From NCBI RefSeq assembly GCF_014650115.1, contig NZ_BMUI01000019.1:62001-126000 (forward strand): a DNA stretch of 64,000 bases, given 5' to 3'. The DNA comes from Streptomyces olivaceoviridis. GTDB lineage: Bacteria > Actinomycetota > Actinomycetes > Streptomycetales > Streptomycetaceae. Made by a program: the position numbers and the translations under genes. Shown one piece after another: positions 7,591 through 16,579 of this stretch. Below the pieces are notes generated by a model that was given only the letters and a program-made list of their open reading frames with translations, made no database searches and had not been told where the DNA came from. Positions within the stretch are counted from its first letter, which is position 1; each line of letters starts with the position of its first letter.

Positions 7591-8340
7591 ATGAACGCGT
7601 TCCTGCACAACTTCTTCGACTGGCAACTGATCGGCCAGGTGCTGCCGGACCTGCTCGGCTACGGGCTGCGCAACACCCTGGTCCTCGCGGTGGCCTCCGC
7701 GCTGCTGGGCAGCGTCATCGGCATGGTCCTGGCGGTCATGGGCCTGTCGCACCGCTGGTGGCTGCGTCTGCCCGCCCGGATCTACACCGACCTCTTCCGG
7801 GGCCTGCCCGCGGCCCTGACCATCCTCATCGTCGGCGAGGGGGTGTTCTCCGCGCAGGTCAGCTGGCTGACCTCGCCGTACCCGGTGGCCATCCTGGCGA
7901 TGAGCCTGATGTCGGGTGCGTACATCGGCGAGATCTTCCGCTCGGGCATCCAGAGCGTGGACAAGGGCCAGGGGGAGGCGTGCCGGGCCCTCGGGCTCAC
8001 CCACGGCCAGGCGCTGCGCCTGGTGGTGGTCCCACAGGGCGTGCGCAGGGTCCTGCCGGCCATGGTCAACCAGTTCATCGCCATCATCAAGGACTCCAGC
8101 CTGGTGTACTTCCTGGGCCTGGTCACCAGCCAGCGGGAGCTGTTCCGCATCGGTCAGGACGACGCGATGACGACCGGCAACCTCTCCCCGCTGCTGGCCA
8201 CGGGACTGTGCTACCTGCTGCTGACCGTCCCGCTGACCCACTTGGTCAACTCCATCGACCGGCGGCTGCGCGAAGGCTCCCGCCCGGCCGCGGCAACCGA
8301 CGAACCGTCCCTCGTGGACCCGAAAGAGGCGCTGGTATGA
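7591..8340 (+). CDS. ABC transporter permease (His/Glu/Gln type)
   Basis: A 249-residue inner-membrane permease of a polar amino acid importer. About five hydrophobic segments are visible, starting with [20 protein letters not shown]. The cytoplasmic EAA loop, which docks on the ATPase, reads [20 protein letters not shown], matching the consensus EAA-x3-G. It starts two bases after the binding-protein stop and overlaps the ATPase start by four bases (ATGA), so the three are co-translated. Confidence 0.92.
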   Translation: MNAFLHNFFDWQLIGQVLPDLLGYGLRNTLVLAVASALLGSVIGMVLAVMGLSHRWWLRLPARIYTDLFRGLPAALTILIVGEGVFSAQVSWLTSPYPVAILAMSLMSGAYIGEIFRSGIQSVDKGQGEACRALGLTHGQALRLVVVPQGVRRVLPAMVNQFIAIIKDSSLVYFLGLVTSQRELFRIGQDDAMTTGNLSPLLATGLCYLLLTVPLTHLVNSIDRRLREGSRPAAATDEPSLVDPKEALV

Positions 8341-9107
8341 CGACGCCGGATGTGGCGGTCCCCTCCCACTCGCACCGCTACGAGGGGACGTCGCTCGAAG
8401 CCCGCGACGTGCGGATGAGGTTCGGGCCGGTCGAGGTCCTGCGCGGCGCGGACCTCCTCGCCCCGGCCGGCGAGGTGGTGTGCGTCATCGGCCCGTCCGG
8501 TTCGGGCAAGTCGACGCTGCTGCGCTGCCTGAACGGGCTGGAGACCCGCTCGGCGGGCCGGATCCTGCTGGGCGGCGAGGACACCTCGACGATGGACATC
8601 AACGTGCTGCGCCAGCGGGTCGGCATGGTCTTCCAGCACTTCAACCTGTTCCCGCACAAGACCGCGGCGCAGAACATCATGCTCGCGCTGCGGCACGTGA
8701 AGAAGATGCCGCAGGAACAGGCGGAGGCCATCGCCCGGCAGCGGTTGCGGGACGTGGGCCTGGCCGACCGCGCGGGACACCGTCCCACCCAGCTGTCCGG
8801 CGGTCAGCAGCAGCGGGTCGCCATCGCGCGGGCCCTGGCCATGGAGCCGCAGGTGATGCTCTTCGACGAGGTCACCAGCGCGCTCGACCCCGAACTGGTC
8901 AAGGGCATCCTCCAATTGATGGCAGACTTGGCCCGGGGCGGCATGACCATGGTCGTGGTGACCCATGAGATGGGGTTCGCCCGGAAGGTCGCCGATACGG
9001 TGGTGTTCATGGACGCGGGAGTCGTGGTGGAGTCCGGGCCGCCCGAGCAGATCTTCGACGCGCCCTCCTCGCCGCGGCTGAAGACCTTCCTGTCGCAGGT
9101 GCTGTGA
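8337..9107 (+). CDS. ABC transporter ATP-binding protein (polar amino acid type)
   Basis: A 256-residue ATPase that powers the importer from the cytoplasmic face. Walker [11 protein letters not shown]-loop [12 protein letters not shown], signature [15 protein letters not shown], Walker [16 protein letters not shown] and the switch His in VVVTHEMGF are all intact. It resembles GlnQ/HisP-type subunits, with an N-terminal extension of about 15 residues. The start overlaps the permease stop and its own stop shares one base (TGATG) with the next ATG. Confidence 0.95.
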   Translation: MTTPDVAVPSHSHRYEGTSLEARDVRMRFGPVEVLRGADLLAPAGEVVCVIGPSGSGKSTLLRCLNGLETRSAGRILLGGEDTSTMDINVLRQRVGMVFQHFNLFPHKTAAQNIMLALRHVKKMPQEQAEAIARQRLRDVGLADRAGHRPTQLSGGQQQRVAIARALAMEPQVMLFDEVTSALDPELVKGILQLMADLARGGMTMVVVTHEMGFARKVADTVVFMDAGVVVESGPPEQIFDAPSSPRLKTFLSQVL

Positions 9108-10234
9108 TGTCGGCCGGCACAGGAGCCGCGCCGGGGCGCAGGCGTCCGACGGTGGCCGACGTGGCCCGCGAGGCGGGTGTCTCGGTGGCCACGGCCGGCC
9201 GGGCGCTGGGCAACTACGGCCGGGTCGGGGACGACCTGCGCGAGCAGGTGCAGGCGGCGGCGGAACGGCTCGGGTACTCACCCAACGCCGTGGCGCGCAG
9301 CATGCGCTCCGGCGGCACGCGCAGCATCGGCTTCGTCGGCGCCGACATCTCCAACCCCTACTTCGCCACCGCGATGCGCGGCATCTGCGACGTGGCCCGC
9401 GAACAGGGCTACGAGCCGATCCTCGCCAACAGCGACGACCGGCTGGAGGTGGAGCGCGCCGCGGTCAGCGTCCTGCTGGACAAGCAGGTCGAGGGCATCG
9501 TCGTGGCGCCGACCTCGGTCACCGACGTCGCCCACCTGGAGCGGGCGAAGGAACTGGGCGTGCCGATCGTCCTGCTCGACCGGCACATCGGTGCGCTCGA
9601 AGCGGACAGCGTGGTGGTCGACAACGAGGCGGCGGCGTACGAGGCGGTCGCGCACCTGCTCGGCCTCGGCCACCGCCGGGTCGGTCTGCTCGCGTGCGTC
9701 GACCCCGCGGAGGGCCCGGAACTGGCGGCGCGGACCGGCACCGGACGGCTGACGGTCCGGGGCGCCGCCCGCCCGTCCATCGACCGTATCCGGGGCTACC
9801 TGGCGGCCGTGGACGACCACCGGGCGACCTCCTCGGCCGAGCTGATCCAGTACACGCCGCTCAGCGACGCGGCACAGGCCCAGCGGAGGGCGGAGGCCCT
9901 GCTGACGCAGCCGCAGCCGCCCACGGCCGTCTTCGCCACCGACAACGTCACCACGCAGGGCCTGTTCATGGCGGCACGCCGGCGTGGACTGGCGATCCCC
10001 GCGGACGTCTCCCTGGTCGGTTTCGACGACCTGGACTGGACCACGCTCGTCGATCCGCCGCTCACCGTGGTGGCCCAGTCACCGCTGGACATGGGCCGCG
10101 CCGCCGCGGTGCGCCTCTTCGAGCGGATCAAGGGCGACGACCGCCCGGCCGAGCGGATCGTGCTGCCGACCGAACTGGTCGTCCGCTCCAGCACCGCCGA
10201 GCACAGCCACGGCGTGCGCGAACATTCCGGCTGA
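9107..10234 (+). CDS. LacI-family transcriptional regulator
   Basis: A 375-residue regulator with an N-terminal helix-turn-helix (PTVADVAREAGVSVATAGRA) and hinge (LGYSPNAVARSMRSG), followed by a periplasmic-binding-protein-like sensor domain beginning SIGFVGADISNPYF. It probably represses the operon through the two GAGAACGTTCTC palindromes at 6560-6605 and releases them when the transported compound or a derivative is bound. Its gene is inside the operon it would control, which gives feedback on its own level. The start overlaps the ATPase stop by one base; an in-frame GTG three bases earlier is the alternative. Confidence 0.92.
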   Translation: MSAGTGAAPGRRRPTVADVAREAGVSVATAGRALGNYGRVGDDLREQVQAAAERLGYSPNAVARSMRSGGTRSIGFVGADISNPYFATAMRGICDVAREQGYEPILANSDDRLEVERAAVSVLLDKQVEGIVVAPTSVTDVAHLERAKELGVPIVLLDRHIGALEADSVVVDNEAAAYEAVAHLLGLGHRRVGLLACVDPAEGPELAARTGTGRLTVRGAARPSIDRIRGYLAAVDDHRATSSAELIQYTPLSDAAQAQRRAEALLTQPQPPTAVFATDNVTTQGLFMAARRRGLAIPADVSLVGFDDLDWTTLVDPPLTVVAQSPLDMGRAAAVRLFERIKGDDRPAERIVLPTELVVRSSTAEHSHGVREHSG

Positions 10235-10378
10235 GCCACTCCGACCCCGGCCGATCCCCGTACTGCGACTCCCGGCTGATCCCCCGCACCCCGACCCCGG
10301 CTGATCCGCGTACCGCGACCGTCGGCTGATTCCCGTACCGCGCCCGCTCCCGGCTGATCCACCGCGCCCCGCGTCGTC
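10229..10378 (+). repeat. degenerate 25-bp tandem repeat after the LacI gene
   Basis: About six head-to-tail copies begin with GGCTGATCC or a close variant, at 10229, 10249, 10274, 10299, 10324 and 10352. Copies two to four are exactly 25 bases; the others are 20, 28 and 27. A typical unit reads GGCTGATCCGCGTACCGCGA plus a few C/T. The first copy contains the TGA stop of the regulator gene. The array fills most of the gap before the next gene. Confidence 0.8.
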
Positions 10379-10478
10379 GGCCGGAACACCTTCGGGGCGC
10401 CGCACCCGACCCACGAGCAAGTGCCGCGCCCCGGGCGTCTCGTCCATGCCCTTCTCCCGAACACCGAGAGGTTTCCCC

Positions 10479-11603
10479 ATGCGTACTTCCCTTTCCCGCC
10501 CCCGCGTCGCCGTCCTGGGCGGCGGTGTCATCGGGGTGGCGACCGCGACGCGGCTCGCCCTCCGCGGAGCACAGGTCGTCCTGGTCACCGAGTCCGAACT
10601 GGCCGACGGGGCGTCGGGCCGCTCCCTGTCCTGGCTCAACTCCTTCGGCGGCATGCGCTCCGAGGCCTACCACCGCCTGCGGGTCCTGGGCATCGACCGC
10701 TACCGCACCTTCGCCACCCGCGTCCCGTCCTCCGACTTCCTGAGGTTCGACGGCGGACTGACCTGGGCGGCGCCGGGTGAGGACGCGCACCGCGCGGCGT
10801 TCGAGCACATGCGGCGCAACGGCTACGACGCCGTGTGGCTGACCCGGGACGAGGTCCCGCGGTGGGCGCCCGGCGTGGACCCGGCCGCGGTCCCCGAGGA
10901 GGGCGCCATCTTCAACCCCGGTGAGGGCTGGGTGGATCTGGTCGCGCTCGTCCGGCACCTCGCCGGTGTGTTCACCGAGGCCGGCGGCGTGATCCGCGCC
11001 GGTGGCGGCGCCGCCGACGTGGTGGTCGAAGGCGGCCGGGCGGTCGCGGTGCGCACGGGCGCGGGGGAGCGGATCGACGTCGACGCCGTCCTGCTGGCGA
11101 CGGGCGCCGACGTACCGCGCATGGTGCGCCCCTACGGGGTGCGGATCCCGGACGCGACGCCGCAGGCGCTGCTGGTGCGCACCAAGCCGGTCGACACGGC
11201 CCTGCGCGCCACGCTGAACACCCCGCGCGTGGCGCTGCGGCCCGCCCCGGGCGGGGCGCTGGTGATGGACTCCGACGCCTCGGCGGCCGAGGTGGTCGAC
11301 CACGGGGACGGCAGCTACGAGGTCAAGGACTCCACCGTCGAGCAGTTGCTGCGCGAGGCGACGGCGGTGCTGGCCGGCGGTCCGCGGCTGGAACTGGACT
11401 CCTACGGCGTGGGCCGCAAGCCGATCCCCGGCGACGGCGAGCCGGTCCTCGGCGAACTCGACGAGGTCCCCGGCCTGTTCGTCGCGTTCACGCACAGCGG
11501 CGCGACCCTCGCCCTCATCGCCGGCGAACTGCTCGCCGACGAGATCACCACCGGCGAGCGCAGCCCGCTGCTGGCCGCGTTCAGCCCCGGCCGCTTCCGC
11601 TGA
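10479..11603 (+). CDS. FAD-dependent oxidoreductase (D-amino acid oxidase/glycine oxidase superfamily)
   Basis: A 374-residue flavoprotein of the DAO superfamily, which oxidises amino acids, sarcosine-like N-methyl amines or related C-N bonds. The N-terminal FAD motif VAVLGGGVIGVATATRLA is followed by a Glu-bearing strand end (VLVTE). The GASGRSLSW segment contacts flavin. The C-terminal strand with GLFVAFTHSGATLALIAGELLADEI is the second flavin motif. ATG 10479 is chosen (GAGAGG seven bases upstream); an in-frame ATG at 10446 would add 11 residues. It is the first catabolic gene after the transporter and regulator, so it probably attacks the imported amine. Confidence 0.85.
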   Translation: MRTSLSRPRVAVLGGGVIGVATATRLALRGAQVVLVTESELADGASGRSLSWLNSFGGMRSEAYHRLRVLGIDRYRTFATRVPSSDFLRFDGGLTWAAPGEDAHRAAFEHMRRNGYDAVWLTRDEVPRWAPGVDPAAVPEEGAIFNPGEGWVDLVALVRHLAGVFTEAGGVIRAGGGAADVVVEGGRAVAVRTGAGERIDVDAVLLATGADVPRMVRPYGVRIPDATPQALLVRTKPVDTALRATLNTPRVALRPAPGGALVMDSDASAAEVVDHGDGSYEVKDSTVEQLLREATAVLAGGPRLELDSYGVGRKPIPGDGEPVLGELDEVPGLFVAFTHSGATLALIAGELLADEITTGERSPLLAAFSPGRFR

Positions 11604-11632
11604 CCACCGCCCCACCACAGGAAGGACGACGC

Positions 11633-12664
11633 ATGACCACGCCCGTACGCATCGGTCTGGTCGGTTACGGCTTCGGCGGCCGGCACTTCCACGCGCCGCT
11701 GATCGCCTCCGCGCGGGACTGCGCGTTCCTCGGGGTGGTCACCACTTCACCCGAGCGCCGCGCCCAGGTCGCCCGCGACCTGGACCGGCCGACGTACGCC
11801 TCGCTCGATGAGCTGGCCCGGGCCGGCGCCGAGGCGGTCGCGATCTCCACGCCGGCGGCCACCCACGTGCCGCTGGCGCGGCAGGCGCTGAAGCTGGGCC
11901 TGGCGGTGGTCTGCGACAAGCCGTTCGCGCTCGACGCGGAGTCGGCGCGGGAGACGGTACGCCTGGCGGACCGGCTCGGTGTCCCGCTGACGGTCTATCA
12001 GAACCGGCGCTGGGACTCGGACTTCCGCACGCTGCGGCAGCTGGTCGACGACGGGAGGCTGGGCACGCTGATCGGGTTCGAGTCACGGTTCGAACGCTTC
12101 GAGCCCGAGCCGGGCCCGCCCGCCGCGGGCGGCGGCACCCTGCTCGACTTCGGCAGTCATCTGGTCGACCAGGCCCTCGTACTGTCCGGGCCCGTTCAGC
12201 GGGTGTACGCGCAGACGCACCACCGCGACGACGCAGGCGGCCTCGACGACGACGTCTTCATCACACTGACGCACCGCAACGGCGTGCAGTCACACCTGTG
12301 GGGAAGCTGGCGCCAGGGTGCCCCGGGCCCACGCGTCCGGGCCACCGGCACCTCGGGCACCTACGTCGTCGACCGGATGGACGGGCAGGAGGCGCTGCTG
12401 GTCGCGGGCGCCCGCCCGGCGTCGGAGGGCGACCGTTGGGGGACCGAGCCCGAGGACCACTGGGGACAGGTGCTGCGTGGAGCGTACGCCGAGTCCGTGC
12501 CGTCCGCCCGCGGCGCGTGGGACCTGTTCTACCCCGCCTTCGCCGCGGCGGTCCGCGGCACCGGTGCGGTGCCCGTCGATCCATGGGACGCGGTGGAGAC
12601 CGCCACCGTGCTGGACGCCGCCCGTACCAGCGCCCACACCGGCCAGGCCGTACGCCTGCCCTGA
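11633..12664 (+). CDS. Gfo/Idh/MocA family oxidoreductase
   Basis: A 343-residue NAD(P)-dependent dehydrogenase. The N-terminal Rossmann fold shows IGLVGYGFGGRHFHAP. The family EKP catalytic motif appears as VVCDKPFALDAE, followed by the YQNRRWDSDF stretch common in this family. The C-terminal half is the usual alpha/beta substrate domain. ATG follows AGGAAGG at good spacing. It is 29 bases after the FAD oxidase and 45 before the demethylase-like reductase. Most relatives act on sugars, inositols or imines; its role here, for instance on an aldehyde or imine from amine breakdown, is inference. Confidence 0.88.
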   Translation: MTTPVRIGLVGYGFGGRHFHAPLIASARDCAFLGVVTTSPERRAQVARDLDRPTYASLDELARAGAEAVAISTPAATHVPLARQALKLGLAVVCDKPFALDAESARETVRLADRLGVPLTVYQNRRWDSDFRTLRQLVDDGRLGTLIGFESRFERFEPEPGPPAAGGGTLLDFGSHLVDQALVLSGPVQRVYAQTHHRDDAGGLDDDVFITLTHRNGVQSHLWGSWRQGAPGPRVRATGTSGTYVVDRMDGQEALLVAGARPASEGDRWGTEPEDHWGQVLRGAYAESVPSARGAWDLFYPAFAAAVRGTGAVPVDPWDAVETATVLDAARTSAHTGQAVRLP

Positions 12665-12709
12665 CCCCGCACCCATTCCCCCATCGATCCGGTGAAGGAG
12701 CCCAGCCCC

Positions 12710-14746
12710 GTGCGTGTCAACGACCCCGTCCTGCAACCCCTGCGGATCAACAACCTGACCCTCAAGAACCGGATCTACAGCACCGGGCACGCGCCGTCCG
12801 GCTACCTTGACGGCGGCGTGCCGGGCCTGCGGTACGAGCTGTACCACGAGGAGAAGGCCAAGGGCGGTATCGCCCTGACGATCATCGGGGGTTCGAGCAA
12901 CGTCGCGGCGGACTCCGCCAACGTCTTCGACCAGATCAACGCCGGGGACGACGCCATCCTGCCGTTCTACCGCTCCATCGCCGACCGGGTGCACCGGCAC
13001 GGGACCGCCGTCATGATCCAGCTCACCCACCTGGGCCGGCGCTCCAAGTGGGACATCGACCAGTGGCTGCCCGCCCTCGGCCCGTCCCCGGTGCGCGAGC
13101 GGGCCCACCGCAGCTTCCCCAAGCAGATCGAGCACTTCGACATCGACCGGATCGTCACGGCCTACGGCACGGCCGCGCGAAGGGCACGCGAGGGCGGCCT
13201 GGACGGGATCGAGATCGCGGCCATGGCCGGCCACCTGATCGACCAGTTCTGGTCGCCGCGCACCAACCACCGCACGGACGAGTTCGGCGGAACCCTGCGC
13301 AACCGGCTGCGCTTCGGCCACATGGTGCTCGAAGAGGTCCGCAGACAGGTCGGCGACGACTTCGTCGTCGGCATGCGCGTCCCCGGCGACGAGGGCGTGG
13401 CCGACGGCCTCACAGCCGCCGACTGCGCCGACATCGCCACCGCCATGGCCGGCACCGGCAAGCTCGACTTCCTGTCCGTCGTCTACGGCTCCGGCAACAC
13501 CGACCGCGAACTGGCCGACGTCATCCCCGTCTTCGGCCGGCCGCTGGGCGCCCACCTCCCGGTGGCGGCCGCGATCCGCGAGGCGGCCGGCGGCATTCCG
13601 ATCTTCCACGCCGGCCGGATCGCCGACCTGCCCACCGCCCGGCACGCCCTCGACGGCGGTCACGCCGACATGGTCGGCATGACCCGGGCGCACATCGCCG
13701 ACCCGCACATCGTGGCCAAACTCCTCGACGGACAGGAGGAGCGCATCCGCCCCTGCGTCGGCGCCACCTACTGCGCCTCCCGCGTCGAGACCTTCTGCCT
13801 GCACAACCCCGCCACCGGCCGGGAAGAGGTGATCCCGCAGCTGGTCGGCCCCGCACCGGCCGGCAAGCGGGTGGTCGTGGTCGGCGGCGGTCCGGCGGGA
13901 CTGGAGGCCGCCCGCGTCTGCGCGGCACGCGGTCACCAGGTCACGCTGCTGGAGGCCGCCGACCGGCTCGGCGGGCAGGTGATCCTCGCCGCCCGCACCC
14001 CACGGCACGCCGAGAAGGCCGGCATCGTCCACTGGCTGGCCAAGGAGGTGGAGCATCTGGGGGTGACCGTCCGACGCGGCTGCCTCGCGGAGCCCGCCGA
14101 CGTCCTCGCCCTGCGGCCCGACGTCGTGGTGCTGGCCACCGGCGGTCTCCCGGACACCGCCGTGGGCCAGAGCGGGGAGGAACTGGTCGACTCGACCTGG
14201 GACGTACTCGGCCGCAGGCCCCGGCCCGGCCACCGGGTACTGATCTTCGACGACCACGGCGGGGAGCAGGCACTGACCGCGGCCGAGCACCTGGCTACCG
14301 CCGGCGCGCACGTGGAGCTCGTCACCCCCGACCGGACGGTCGGCGCCGATGTGACCGGTACCCTCTACCCGGACTACCTGCGCGCCCTGTACGCACACGG
14401 CACGGTGCTGACCCCGGACCATCTCCTGCGCGCGGTCCGCCGCGAGGGCGGCGCACTGGTGGCCACGCTGGTCAACGCCTACACCGACGCGGTGTGCGAG
14501 CGGACGGTCGACCAGGTCGTCGTCGAACACGGCACCACCCCGGCCGACGACCTGTACCACCGGCTGCGGGCGGGCTCCCGCAACCTCGGCGAGACCGACG
14601 TGACCGCGCTGGCCGAGGGCCGGCCACAGGACCGGGTGACCCATGAGGGCGGGACCTACCAGCTGTTCCGCATCGGTGACGCGGTGGCCCACCGCAACGT
14701 CCACGCCGCGCTCCTCGACGCCCGGCGGCTGTGCGGGTCCCTGTAG
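12710..14746 (+). CDS. NADH:flavin oxidoreductase of the N-methyl amine demethylase type (FMN, 4Fe-4S, FAD)
   Basis: A 678-residue three-module enzyme. An Old-Yellow-Enzyme-like FMN barrel (LRINNLTLKNRI at the start, VMIQLTHLGRRS, GLDGIEIAAMAGHLIDQF) leads to an iron-sulfur segment RPCVGATYCASRVETFCLHN and then an FAD/NAD part starting RVVVVGGGPAGLEAARV. The cysteine segment closely resembles that of stachydrine/N-methylproline and dimethylglycine demethylases as I recall them (family DgcA/StcD), more than 2,4-dienoyl-CoA reductase. GTG 12710 is chosen because GAAGGAG sits nine bases upstream. It is probably the demethylating step of this catabolic operon. Confidence 0.85.
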   Translation: MRVNDPVLQPLRINNLTLKNRIYSTGHAPSGYLDGGVPGLRYELYHEEKAKGGIALTIIGGSSNVAADSANVFDQINAGDDAILPFYRSIADRVHRHGTAVMIQLTHLGRRSKWDIDQWLPALGPSPVRERAHRSFPKQIEHFDIDRIVTAYGTAARRAREGGLDGIEIAAMAGHLIDQFWSPRTNHRTDEFGGTLRNRLRFGHMVLEEVRRQVGDDFVVGMRVPGDEGVADGLTAADCADIATAMAGTGKLDFLSVVYGSGNTDRELADVIPVFGRPLGAHLPVAAAIREAAGGIPIFHAGRIADLPTARHALDGGHADMVGMTRAHIADPHIVAKLLDGQEERIRPCVGATYCASRVETFCLHNPATGREEVIPQLVGPAPAGKRVVVVGGGPAGLEAARVCAARGHQVTLLEAADRLGGQVILAARTPRHAEKAGIVHWLAKEVEHLGVTVRRGCLAEPADVLALRPDVVVLATGGLPDTAVGQSGEELVDSTWDVLGRRPRPGHRVLIFDDHGGEQALTAAEHLATAGAHVELVTPDRTVGADVTGTLYPDYLRALYAHGTVLTPDHLLRAVRREGGALVATLVNAYTDAVCERTVDQVVVEHGTTPADDLYHRLRAGSRNLGETDVTALAEGRPQDRVTHEGGTYQLFRIGDAVAHRNVHAALLDARRLCGSL

Positions 14747-14793
14747 GACCCCATCGCTCCGGGGCGTACCGACCGGCGCCCGGGGACGGCCCG

Positions 14794-14841
14794 CCGGGGC
14801 TGCCGAGGACGTGTCGCGCGAGCGACCCTCGGCAGCCCCGG
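14794..14841. terminator. strong bidirectional terminator
   Basis: CCGGGGCTGCCGAGG (14794-14808) and its exact complement at 14827-14841 make a 15-bp stem. Inside it GTCGC (14813-14817) pairs with GCGAC (14822-14826) around a GCGA tetraloop. It separates the rightward catabolic operon from the leftward cyclophilin gene and should serve both. Confidence 0.85.
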
Positions 14842-14850
14842 GCAGACGGG

Positions 14851-15351
14851 TCAGAGCTGGCCGGACTCGGCGATGGTGATCTTCGCGGAGGTACGGCCGC
14901 TGGGGGAGGAGCCGAGCGCCTCGATCCTCTTGACGAGGTCCATGCTCGCGGTGTCGGCGACCTCGCCGAACACCACGTGCTTGCCGTCGAGCCAGTCGGT
15001 CACGATGGTCGTGATGAAGAACTGCGAGCCATTGGTGTTCGGGCCGGCGTTGGCCATGGACAGCAGGCCCGGCCGGTCGTGCTTGAGGGTGAAGTTCTCG
15101 TCGGCGAACTTCTCGCCGTAGATGCTCTTGCCGCCGGTGCCGTCGCCCCGGGTGAAGTCACCGCCCTGGAGCATGAAGGCGGGGATGACACGGTGGAAGG
15201 AGGAGCCCGCGTAACCGAAGCCCTTCTCGCCGGTCGCGAGGGCGCGGAAGTTCTCCGCCGTCCTCGGAACCACGTCGTCGAACAGGTTGAAGACGATCCG
15301 CCCGGCGGGCTCGTCGTTGATGGTGATATCGAAGTAGACCTTGGTCGTCAT
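14851..15351 (-). CDS. cyclophilin-type peptidyl-prolyl cis-trans isomerase
   Basis: A 166-residue single-domain cytoplasmic cyclophilin that speeds proline isomerisation in protein folding. It is close to the eukaryote-like cyclophilins of Streptomyces: [15 protein letters not shown] carries the catalytic Arg, Gln and Phe, [17 protein letters not shown] forms the substrate groove, and [11 protein letters not shown] supplies the His. No signal peptide. Length is normal. It is monocistronic, with the terminator at 14794 just downstream. Confidence 0.95.
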   Translation of the reverse strand: MTTKVYFDITINDEPAGRIVFNLFDDVVPRTAENFRALATGEKGFGYAGSSFHRVIPAFMLQGGDFTRGDGTGGKSIYGEKFADENFTLKHDRPGLLSMANAGPNTNGSQFFITTIVTDWLDGKHVVFGEVADTASMDLVKRIEALGSSPSGRTSAKITIAESGQL

Positions 15352-15468
15352 GCCCCTATCCTGACATTCGGCCGGGCACCGGTCTCACACGCGGGTCCAC
15401 CTCTGGCCGGTCCGGCCGTCGCACTGGGTCCTGTCGTCGCGCGGCGGACGGGAGTCTGACGACGGGGT

Positions 15469-16179
15469 CTAGGGTTCCGGCGCCGCCCCGGGGGTGTCGC
15501 AGGAGTCGGCCCAGGTCAGCAGTTCGGGGGCGCCCAGCGCCGGTAACCACCAGTCGGCCCGGGTGGCGCCGTCGCCCGGCGGCCGGGGGCCGACGCCCAG
15601 GACCCGCAGTCCGGCGCGGCGGGCCGCTTCCACACCGGTGAGGGAGTCCTCGACGGCCAGCGCCCGGTGCGGGCGGACACCGCAGAGCCGGGCCGCCTGG
15701 GCGTAGAGGTCCGGGTGCGGCTTGGGACGCAGACGGTCCCCGGTGTCCGGGACGACGATGTGCTGGAAGTGCGTGAGCAGCCCGGCCCGTCCCAGGCTGC
15801 CTTCCACCACCACTCTCGGGCAGTTGCTGGCCACCGCCAGCGGCAGCCGGGCGGAGAGCAGCCGGACGAGCCGGGCCGCGCCCGGCATCGTCACCGGGTC
15901 GTCGGTGACGAGCTCCAGGAAGTGGTCGAGGAGGGCGGCCGTCAGGCCTTCCGCCAGTTCCGGCTTGCGCACCGACTGCGCCATCAGCCGGCCGCAGTCC
16001 TCGTAGTACAGGCCCGTGGCCTGCTCGGCGAACCCGGGCGGTGGCTGGAGCCCGTACTCCCGGAAGGCCCGGTTGCGGGCGTCCTGCCAGTGGCGTTCGC
16101 TGTCCATCAGGGTGCCGTCACAGTCGAAGACGACGGCTTCGGGCGACCAGTCGAGAAGATCGTGGGCCGTGGTGCTCAC
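15469..16179 (-). CDS. HAD-superfamily phosphatase (beta-phosphoglucomutase/phosphatase-like)
   Basis: A 236-residue HAD hydrolase of subclass IA. Motif I is VVFDCDGTLMDS (nucleophile Asp and acid/base Asp), motif II is the VASNC strand, the Lys comes in RPKPHPD, and motif III is AVEDSLTGVEAARRAG. A helical cap lies between motifs I and II. It hydrolyses or isomerises small phosphorylated metabolites; the substrate is unknown. The GTG start is preceded by AGGAGG on the minus strand. It converges with nothing and runs in the same direction as the cyclophilin gene 117 bases downstream. Confidence 0.88.
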   Translation of the reverse strand: MSTTAHDLLDWSPEAVVFDCDGTLMDSERHWQDARNRAFREYGLQPPPGFAEQATGLYYEDCGRLMAQSVRKPELAEGLTAALLDHFLELVTDDPVTMPGAARLVRLLSARLPLAVASNCPRVVVEGSLGRAGLLTHFQHIVVPDTGDRLRPKPHPDLYAQAARLCGVRPHRALAVEDSLTGVEAARRAGLRVLGVGPRPPGDGATRADWWLPALGAPELLTWADSCDTPGAAPEP

Positions 16180-16510
16180 GGGGGCCTCCTAGGTGTCCGC
16201 ACGCATGACGTACGACATTTCCGACCATCTACGGGAATCGGAAAGATAGTGACGACTACGTTATTTCCGTCCCGGCAAATCGGGCAATAACTCTTTTCGG
16301 TGACTCGACGGCGCCGGGATCCGGGCGTATGGCCGTGCGGCGGCCACGTCGGGCGGTTGGTGATCGGCATCGTCAACACCGCTGTCACCACGCATCAGTT
16401 GACACACAGCCGTAGCCGTACGGCACTCTGCATGAACTGGCGCCCCATACCACTCGGCCGCGTTCCCATTCGAAAGAAATACGTAATTACCGCGCGAGTG
16501 TGACCTATTC

Positions 16511-16533
16511 TGCGCCAGGCGTACGCTGGCGCA
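16511..16533. promoter_or_regulatory. palindromic operator candidate of the TetR regulator
   Basis: TGCGCCAG (16511-16518) and CTGGCGCA (16526-16533) are perfect inverted arms around a 7-base centre, 47 bases before the TTG start of the TetR gene. The 400-base stretch 16180-16579 holds no gene but several AT-rich patches, including the 8-bp palindrome GTAATTAC at 16483 and TATTCT at 16506, which suggests promoters for both flanking genes. Autoregulation through this site is the simplest reading. Confidence 0.6.
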
Positions 16534-16579
16534 CTAAATTCGTGGCCGGTGGAAGAACCGAGCGAGGGCGGACGGGACG

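Noticed and set aside
12290-14704. Very long minus-strand open frame opposite the demethylase-like gene
   Set aside because: It mirrors a well-supported plus-strand gene; long antisense frames are expected at this GC content. Its product is Gly/Val/Arg-rich without a domain or ribosome site.
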